From: Baffinella frigidus | Taxonomy: Eukaryota; Cryptophyceae; Cryptomonadales; Baffinellaceae | Direction of reading: 5' to 3' | Assembly: GCA_026770585.1 (NCBI GenBank) | Contig: MU646439.1 | Location: 620,678-630,727, forward strand | Length of the DNA: 10,050 bases | In this document: one piece after another, positions 6,484-10,050 of the stretch | Numbering within the stretch: the first letter of the stretch is position 1 | How the letters are laid out: every line of letters begins with the position of its first letter | Notes under the pieces: generated by a model | What the model was told of the DNA's origin: nothing | Databases searched by the model: none | Seen by the model: the letters and a program-made list of their open reading frames with translations, nothing else | Position numbers and translations under genes: made by a program

Positions 6484-9216
6484 GTCCGGGTGGTTCTCAG
6501 GCTGACGCTTTTCTCGCCCTGGTGCCCCTCTTTCAGCGTCGGGGGCGGGGGGGGGCAGACGTGGAACAGTTGTGCTTCATCGCACCCGTTCCCGCCGGAA
6601 AGTGCTGGGAGCCTGCAGGAGGGATTTCCTGAGACAGCAGTCGAGAACAGAAACAGGAGTTCCGAAGTCGTATGCAAGGACAGTAAACCCTAAACCTTAA
6701 ACTCTAAACCCTAAACCCTAACAGGAAACGTGGATATCCACCGGCAAGACCTGGGCGTCCGGACTGGTCAAACTCCTCCAGCCTGATGGCTCTGTCTTCA
6801 AGGTCTGTTTAGGGTTGAGGGCTTATGGTTCGAGGTGTAGGGTGTAGGGTGTAGGGCGTAGGGCGTAGGGCGTATGGTTCAGGGTTTAGGGTCGAAGGTT
6901 TAGGATCAAAGTTCGTCGTTTCGGAGGGCGGGTGGAAGCCACCCTAAACCCTGAACCCTAAACCCTAAACACTAACCCCCTGACCCTACAACCTGAACCC
7001 TAAACATTAAACCCTAAACCCCAACCCCTAAACTTCAAACCTCAAACCCCACACTCTAAAACAGGCATCAGAGGTGCAGCAGCGCGACAGCTACCCTCAA
7101 CCCTCAACCCCAACCCCCAAGCCCTGCACCTTACACCCCACACCCTACACGCAAGGGAATACACGGTTGCCATGTTGGCTTCGACCAGGAACAAACGCAC
7201 GTTTCTCTCTACACCAGGCATCGGAAGTGCAGCAGCGCGAACCGAACCCCTACACCCTAAACTCCACACCCTTAACCCCACACCCCAAACCCCACACCAC
7301 AAACTCCAACCCCCCCACCCCAAACCAGGCATCGGAGGTGCTGCAGCGCGACAACCTGCAGGTCCTGCGGCAGACGGAGGACGCTATCCACAAACCCAAC
7401 ACGTCCTCCGGCATCTACACAAATACGTGTTTCGTAAATAAATAAGCGTTTCGTCAATAAGCGTTGGATAAATAAGCGTTTGCACAATCGTTTTCGGCGT
7501 GCAGGCGTCGGAGGTGCTGCAGCGCGACAACCTGCAGGTCCTGCGGGAAACGGAGGACGCTATCGCGAGGGGGCACCTCGCCCGCGCCAACCGCGACACG
7601 GGTACATCATTGTGCTATCTTACGGGTCAAGATTGCTATCTTAGCCTCGATGTAGCTTTGATATAGCATCTCGAGGGGGCACCTCGCACGACACGGGTGC
7701 ACTCCATCATCTGATGCGGAACCACATTTATTTATCTCACGCACCGTTTTGTGCTATCTTACGGGTGGAAAATGCTATCTTCACCTCGATGTAGCTTTAA
7801 TATAGCATAGAAAACCCCCGTACGATAGCAGAATGTGGTTGGGATTGCCGTTGCTAGCGCGACAGCTTGCAAGTTCTAAGGCAGACGGGGGACGCTATCG
7901 CGAGGGGGCACCTCGCCCGCGCCAACCGCGACACAGGTACATCATTGTGCTATCTTACGGGTCAAAATTGCTATCCTAGCCTCGATGTAGCTTTAATATA
8001 GCGTATGAAACACCCGTAAGATAGGAAAATGTGGGGTGGATTGCCCTTGCTGGCGCGACAGCCTGCAGGTCCTGCACCCTACACCCTACACCCTACACCC
8101 TACACCCTACACCCTACACCCTACACCCTACACCCCACATCGGCAGACGGAGGGACGCGCCAACCGCAATTGCGCTATCTTACGGCTGGAAATTGCTATC
8201 TTAGCCTCGATGTAGCTTTAGTGTAGCACAAAACCCACCGGTAAGACAGCAAAAGGTGGTTTGAATTACCCTCGCTATCTCGAGGGGGCACCTCGCCCGC
8301 GCCAACCGCGACACAGGTGCACCTTCTAACCCCGAAACTCTAACCCCTGGACCATACACCCTACACCCTACACCCTACACCCTACACCCTACACCCTACA
8401 CCCTACACCCTACACCCTACACCCTACACCCTACACCCCCCACCATACACCCTACACACTACACCCTGAACCCTGAACCCTGAACCCTAAACCCCAATAC
8501 CGAAACCCTAATCCGAGCAGGAGAATTCCTCGAGAGGCGTGCGATAGTCGCGGAGCGGCGAGCGGCGACGCTCAGGCCCGCGCCGTATGCGCCCTCGCAC
8601 CTCCTCACTGTGGGGGGGGCGTCGCTGCAGCCCACCCTCGACGTGTGCCAGGTTTCGTGAGACCCCGAGCGAGAGGGTTTGAGGTTCAGGGTTTAGGTTC
8701 CAGGTTTCGGGGTTGGGGTTGAGGGTCACTGTGGGTGAGGCGTCTCTGCAGCCGACCCTCGACGTGTGCCAGGTTAGGCTTCAGGGTTTAGGGTTTAGGG
8801 TATCGTAGGTTGTGTTTTGTGAAAGCCCTCGTCGTGTACCAGGTAGAGCGAGTCCGGAAAGGCGTGCCCGATTCTTGGGGTTCGAGGGTTCGAGGTTTCG
8901 AGGTTATCTTACTACGCGGGAGGGGTAAGTGTCTTTTTGCGCCCCGCGTCCATCTATTATTTTCCCTTGAAATCGGCAAAAGTTGCCGGAAATACCCACA
9001 AATAATTGACTTTGACGGAAAAGTAACCGCAGGATAAGGGGGGAAATGGCTCTAAGAAAGCAGCTACCCCTCCCGCGTAGTAGATAACAATTGCAACCCT
9101 CTAAACATTGACCATACTCCCGAGAGCCCTCGCATCTTCTTACTGTGGGGGGGGGGCTCTCTGCAGCCCACCCTCGACGTGTGCCAGGTATTACTACGGC
9201 ATGGCGTATGCGCTGA

Positions 9217-9275
<59 letters not shown>

Positions 9276-10008
9276 GGTGTAGGTGTGATTGGCGATTGGA
9301 GACTCGCTAGGTCCTAAACACCACACCCAACGGCAGGGGGCGGTATTGCGGGGTATCGCATTCAGCGCGCACGGCGCCTAAACCACAAACCTTAAACCCC
9401 AAACTACCAAACCACAAACCTTAAGCCCTAAACTAAACCATAAACTATAAACCATAAACCATAAACCATAATCCATAATCCATAAGCCATGAACCATACC
9501 CCCTCAACCCCAAATTCTAAACTCCTCGACGTGCACCAGGGGGCGGTAGTGCGTATGCGCTGAGAGGGTTGATGGTTGAGGGTTGAGGGTGCAAGTGTGT
9601 TTGGTGAGAGCGTTTTTGCCGCTTGGAGACTCGCTAGCTCCTAAACACCAAACCCAACGGCGGGGGGCGGTAGTGCGGGGCATAGCGTTCTCCGCAGAAG
9701 GGGGCGCGATCGCCACGGGGGACATGGCATGCAACCGCGGCTACACCATAAACGGCTGTTGCTATCTTGCTACAAACCCCACGCCTACGACAGCTTTAAA
9801 AATAATTTCCCAGAGTTTTCGACGTCTGCCCGACGTGACCTCGATTCCGGGCGGAGCCCATTCCTACAAAACCCCTCAAAGTCTCGCACCGCCGGCAGGG
9901 CGCGGTGGTGCGGGGGATAGCGTTCTCCGCGGAGGGGGGCGCGATGGCGACGGGGGACATGGCGTGCGAGGCGCGCTGCTGGATGCGCGGCCGCGCCCCG
10001 GGCGCCAG
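6352..10008 (+). CDS. Multi-exon gene, 3' end outside window, function unrecognised
   Basis: Exons 6352-6483, 6725-6802, 7505-7601, 8521-8651 and 9899-10008 join to 548 nt: 182 codons plus two bases, all phases matching (0, 0, 1, 0, 2). All introns are GT-AG with AG|G acceptors. Residues 1-44 and 71-125 are charged and helix-like (YMRKKLLEERRVAALND; EFLERRAIVAERRAA). The last exon reads GAVVRGIAFSAEGGAMATGD, which looks like the strand pattern of a WD40 blade (hydrophobic-x-FS-x-x-G ... ATGD ... W), preceded by LDVCQ where WD40 repeats usually carry a turn. That is weak evidence from one blade; the protein is otherwise not recognised. The introns carry many partial exon copies. The gene leaves the window through a donor at 10009. 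Confidence 0.6.
6725..6802 (+). CDS. Exon 2 of plus-strand gene
   Basis: This is a 78-nt non-repeat island flanked by heptamers. Acceptor CCCTAACAG|GAA and donor AAG|GTCTGT frame 26 codons in phase 0: ETWISTGKTWASGLVKLLQP then DGSVFK. The heptamer itself supplies the branch-like CTAAC and the acceptor. Confidence 0.65.
6806..7060 (+). repeat. Heptamers in both orientations within intron 2 of the plus gene
   Basis: The first half (6806-6905) is G-rich (GTTTAGGG, GTGTAGGG, GCGTAGGG). The second half (6942-7060) is C-rich (CCCTAAACCCT and variants). The switch lies around a unique stretch near 6910-6940. Confidence 0.8.
7065..7445 (+). pseudogene. Three exon-3 start copies joined in one open frame by heptamers
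   Basis: Partial copies of exon 3 start at 7065 (ASEVQQRDS), 7218 (ASEVQQRE) and 7329 (ASEVLQRDNLQVLRQTEDAI). Each is preceded by an acceptor-like CAG. All three lie in the same frame, and the telomere-like sequence between them stays open to TAA at 7443-7445. Use of the 7064 acceptor would therefore add about 126 residues and end the protein. Whether this is ever made is unknown; the copies lack donors, so they most likely act as decoy acceptors. Confidence 0.5.
7091..7325 (+). repeat. C-rich heptamers between exon 3 copies
   Basis: CCCTCAACCCCAACCCCCAA and CCCTACACCCTAAA-type degenerate units, interrupted at about 7156-7217 by a unique stretch and an exon-edge copy. Confidence 0.7.
7505..7601 (+). 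CDS. Exon 3 of plus-strand gene
   Basis: Acceptor GTGCAG|GCG and donor CGG|GTACAT bound 32 codons plus one base: ASEVLQRDNLQVLRETEDAI then ARGHLARANRDT, a predicted charged helix. The extra G joins GA of exon 4 to form Gly. Of the many copies of this exon between 7065 and 8316 it is the only one with both an acceptor and a donor around the full frame. Confidence 0.65.
7614..7668. mobile_element. Truncated copy of the 77-bp element
   Basis: Begins GCTATCTTACGGGT and keeps the TAGCCTCGATGTAGCTTT core, but the right end is replaced by an exon 3 end copy. It lies 12 bases after the exon 3 donor. Confidence 0.55.
7671..7696 (+). pseudogene. Partial copy of exon 3 end with donor (copy 1)
   Basis: TCGAGGGGGCACCTCGC is followed, after a deletion of about 10 bases relative to exon 3, by ACGACACGG|GT. 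It sits directly after a truncated 77-bp-type element. Not expected to be spliced in, as no acceptor is nearby. Confidence 0.5.
7753..7829. mobile_element. 77-bp inverted-repeat element, copy A
   Basis: Ends are GCTATCTTACGGG and CCCGTACGATAGC, with CCTCGATGTAGCTTTAATAT inside. Same length as copies B and C. MITE-like; it has no coding capacity and no clear target duplication. Confidence 0.6.
7857..7936 (+). pseudogene. Partial copy of exon 3 with donor (copy 2)
   Basis: The sequence reads RDSLQVLRQTGDAIARGHLA then RANRDT in frame and ends with ACAG|GTACAT, as in exon 3. It lacks the first codons and an acceptor. It lies 335 bp downstream of the matching part of exon 3, and the following bases are also copied, so this is part of a tandem duplication. 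Confidence 0.6.
7949..8025. mobile_element. 77-bp inverted-repeat element, copy B
   Basis: Ends are GCTATCTTACGGGT and ACCCGTAAGATAGG, one mismatch at the outer base. Lies inside the duplicated exon 3/intron block. Confidence 0.6.
8053..8168 (+). pseudogene. Exon 3 copy interrupted by a CCCTACA array (copy 3)
   Basis: GCGCGACAGCCTGCAGGTCC (8053 on) is broken at TGC by about nine CCCTACA heptamers (8076-8136); the exon sequence then resumes with CGGCAGACGGAGG and a shortened end. The joint is nearly exact, with only a single-base overlap. Confidence 0.6.
8076..8136 (+). repeat. CCCTACA array inside an exon copy
   Basis: About nine near-identical heptamers in tandem. It interrupts the third exon 3 copy. 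Confidence 0.85.
8174..8250. mobile_element. 77-bp inverted-repeat element, copy C
   Basis: Ends are GCTATCTTACGGCT and CCGGTAAGACAGC. Internal CCTCGATGTAGCTTTAGTGT. The most diverged of the full copies. Confidence 0.55.
8274..8316 (+). pseudogene. Partial copy of exon 3 end with donor (copy 4)
   Basis: GCTATCTCGAGGGGGCACCT continues through the exon 3 end to GACACAG|GTGCAC. The donor could compete with that of exon 3 only if an upstream acceptor existed; none was seen. Confidence 0.5.
8355..8510 (+). repeat. CCCTACA array grading into CCCTGAA/CCCTAAA
   Basis: About eleven near-perfect CCCTACA units (8355-8435), then degenerate CCCTGAA and CCCTAAACC up to the exon 4 acceptor. Confidence 0.85.
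8521..8651 (+). CDS. Exon 4 of plus-strand gene
   Basis: Acceptor CGAGCAG|GA and donor CAG|GTTTCG frame two bases plus 43 codons: EFLERRAIVAERRAATLRPA, then PYAPSHLLTVGGASLQPTLD, then VCQ. The other two frames contain a stop or give no sensible product. Its 3' end is copied downstream at 8727-8772, 8826-8842, 9126-9187 and 9522-9539. Confidence 0.65.
8669..8900 (+). repeat. G-rich degenerate heptamers after exon 4
   Basis: GGGTTTGAGGTTCAGGGTTT-like units on both sides of the 8727-8772 exon-edge copy. Confidence 0.65.
8727..8772 (+). pseudogene. Copy of exon 4 end with donor
   Basis: The sequence reads TVGEASLQPTLDVCQ and ends CAG|GTTAGG. It matches the last 15 codons of exon 4 with a few changes and stays in frame. 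G-rich heptamers lie on both sides. Confidence 0.6.
8903..9088. mobile_element. 186-bp MITE-like element
   Basis: Terminal repeats GTTATCTTACTACGCGGGAG (8903 on) and CTCCCGCGTAGTAGATAAC (to 9088) match over about 24 bases with one inserted T. The interior is non-coding and AT-richer than the flanks. It lies in intron 4 of the plus gene. Confidence 0.7.
9126..9187 (+). pseudogene. Longer copy of exon 4 end, frame-shifted in a G run
   Basis: GCCCTCGCATCTTCTTACTG, then a G run longer than in exon 4, then CTGCAGCCCACCCTCGACGT to CAG|GTATTA. The extra G bases shift the frame. The donor GTATTA is intact. Confidence 0.6.
9337..9377 (+). pseudogene. Copy of exon 5 start
   Basis: After CGGCAG the sequence reads GAVLRGIAFSAHGA and then TAA, where it runs into C-rich heptamers. 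It has a good acceptor and would truncate the protein if used. Confidence 0.55.
9522..9553 (+). pseudogene. Intron-less exon 4-exon 5 junction copy
   Basis: CTCCTCGACGTGCACCAG matches the end of exon 4 (two-base difference in the GTG/TGC region) and is followed with no gap by GGGGCGGTAGTGCG, the start of exon 5. It reads LDVHQGAVVRMR and then TGA. The G-rich heptamers begin about ten bases later. Confidence 0.6.
9664..9741 (+). pseudogene. Longer copy of exon 5 with lost acceptor
   Basis: GAVVRGIAFSAEGGAIATGD then MACNRG is in frame for about 25 codons. The base before the exon is GCGG where the real exon and the 9337 copy have GCAG, so the AG acceptor is destroyed. Homology ends near 9741. 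Confidence 0.6.
9899..10008 (+). CDS. Exon 5 of plus-strand gene, possible WD40 blade
   Basis: Acceptor GCCGGCAG|GGC and donor CCAG|GTCGTG bound 36 codons plus two bases: GAVVRGIAFSAEGGAMATGD, then MACEARCWMRGRAPGA. Upstream copies at 9337-9377 and 9664-9741 share the start, but the first runs into TAA and the second has lost the acceptor AG. Translation continues outside the window. Confidence 0.6.
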
Positions 10009-10050
10009 GTCGTGCAAACCGTCCTTGCTATATTACTTTTAGGACGCGCC

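Larger units (their letters stand above)
9204..9675 (+). repeat. Tandem duplication of about 347 bp with TTGAGGG arrays
   Basis: GCGTATGCGCTGAGAGGGTT starts at 9204 and again at 9551. Both copies carry TTGAGGG heptamers (about eight in the first, at 9217-9277, and two or three in the second), then GGAGACTCGCTAG, TCCTAAACACCA, ACCCAACGGC and an exon 5 start. A C-rich stretch with CATAAAC units (9371-9520) lies between them. Confidence 0.75.

Noticed and set aside
6271-6693. 140-codon plus-strand frame over exon 1
   Set aside because: Only 6352-6483 looks coding; the upstream part lies in the promoter and the downstream part reads through a CAG|GT donor into poly-G and low-complexity sequence.
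7329-7388. Third exon 3 start copy as the real exon 3
   Set aside because: It has a good acceptor but lacks the exon end and donor after TEDAI; 7505-7601 is complete and phase-matched.
8076-8510. CRISPR array
   Set aside because: The unit is seven bases in direct tandem without spacers, in a spliced eukaryotic gene context.
8904-9326. 140-codon minus-strand frame with NPQPSTL repeats
   Set aside because: The repeat is the translation of a TTGAGGG heptamer array and the rest crosses a MITE-like element.
9729-9920. 63-codon plus-strand frame before exon 5
   Set aside because: It starts in the decayed exon 5 copy and runs through intron to the acceptor in a different context; no donor or homology supports it.
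9504-10017. Two minus-strand frames sharing HAMSPVAIAPPSAENA
   Set aside because: The sharing is explained by the plus-strand exon 5 and its copy at 9664; the reverse reading has no splice or start support.

Overview
The window looks like nuclear DNA of a microbial eukaryote, plausibly an alga. Coding sequence is split into short GC-rich exons joined by GT-AG introns, and degenerate TTTAGGG-type (plant/algal telomere-like) heptamers fill much of the non-coding space. No bacterial gene organisation, ribosome binding site, rRNA or tRNA was seen. The species cannot be fixed from sequence alone. Long open frames are mostly shadows here; the genes had to be assembled from exons whose splice sites and phases agree.

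Layout. Bases 1-489: palindromic repeats and a MITE-like inverted repeat. Bases 490-5929, minus strand: a six-exon gene (exons 5772-5929, 5346-5511, 2848-2943, 1675-1785, 824-880, 490-555) giving a 217-residue protein with two membrane segments and a cysteine-containing loop. Its layout resembles the calcium-activated potassium channel beta-subunit (CaKB) family; that assignment is tentative. Its second intron (about 2.4 kb) holds hairpins, direct repeats and a 137-bp MITE-like element. Bases 5930-6351: a GC-rich divergent promoter region. Bases 6352 to the right edge, plus strand: a second multi-exon gene (exons 6352-6483, 6725-6802, 7505-7601, 8521-8651, 9899-10008, continuing outside), function unrecognised; the fifth exon has a weak WD40-blade look.

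The most unusual feature is shared by both genes: the introns contain serial partial copies of the neighbouring exon edges. Copies of an exon's 5' part lie upstream of it and copies of its 3' part (with donor site) lie downstream, separated by telomere-like heptamer arrays. Five exons in the two genes show this. In one place an exon 4 end is fused directly to an exon 5 start with no intron, and in another a heptamer array interrupts an exon copy. In three introns the heptamers switch strand, G-rich near the donor and C-rich near the acceptor, so the transcript could fold its ends together. The plus-strand gene also carries a 77-bp inverted-repeat element family (three full copies and one truncated) inside a tandemly duplicated block. 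The exons of the two genes sit head to head and may share one promoter region.
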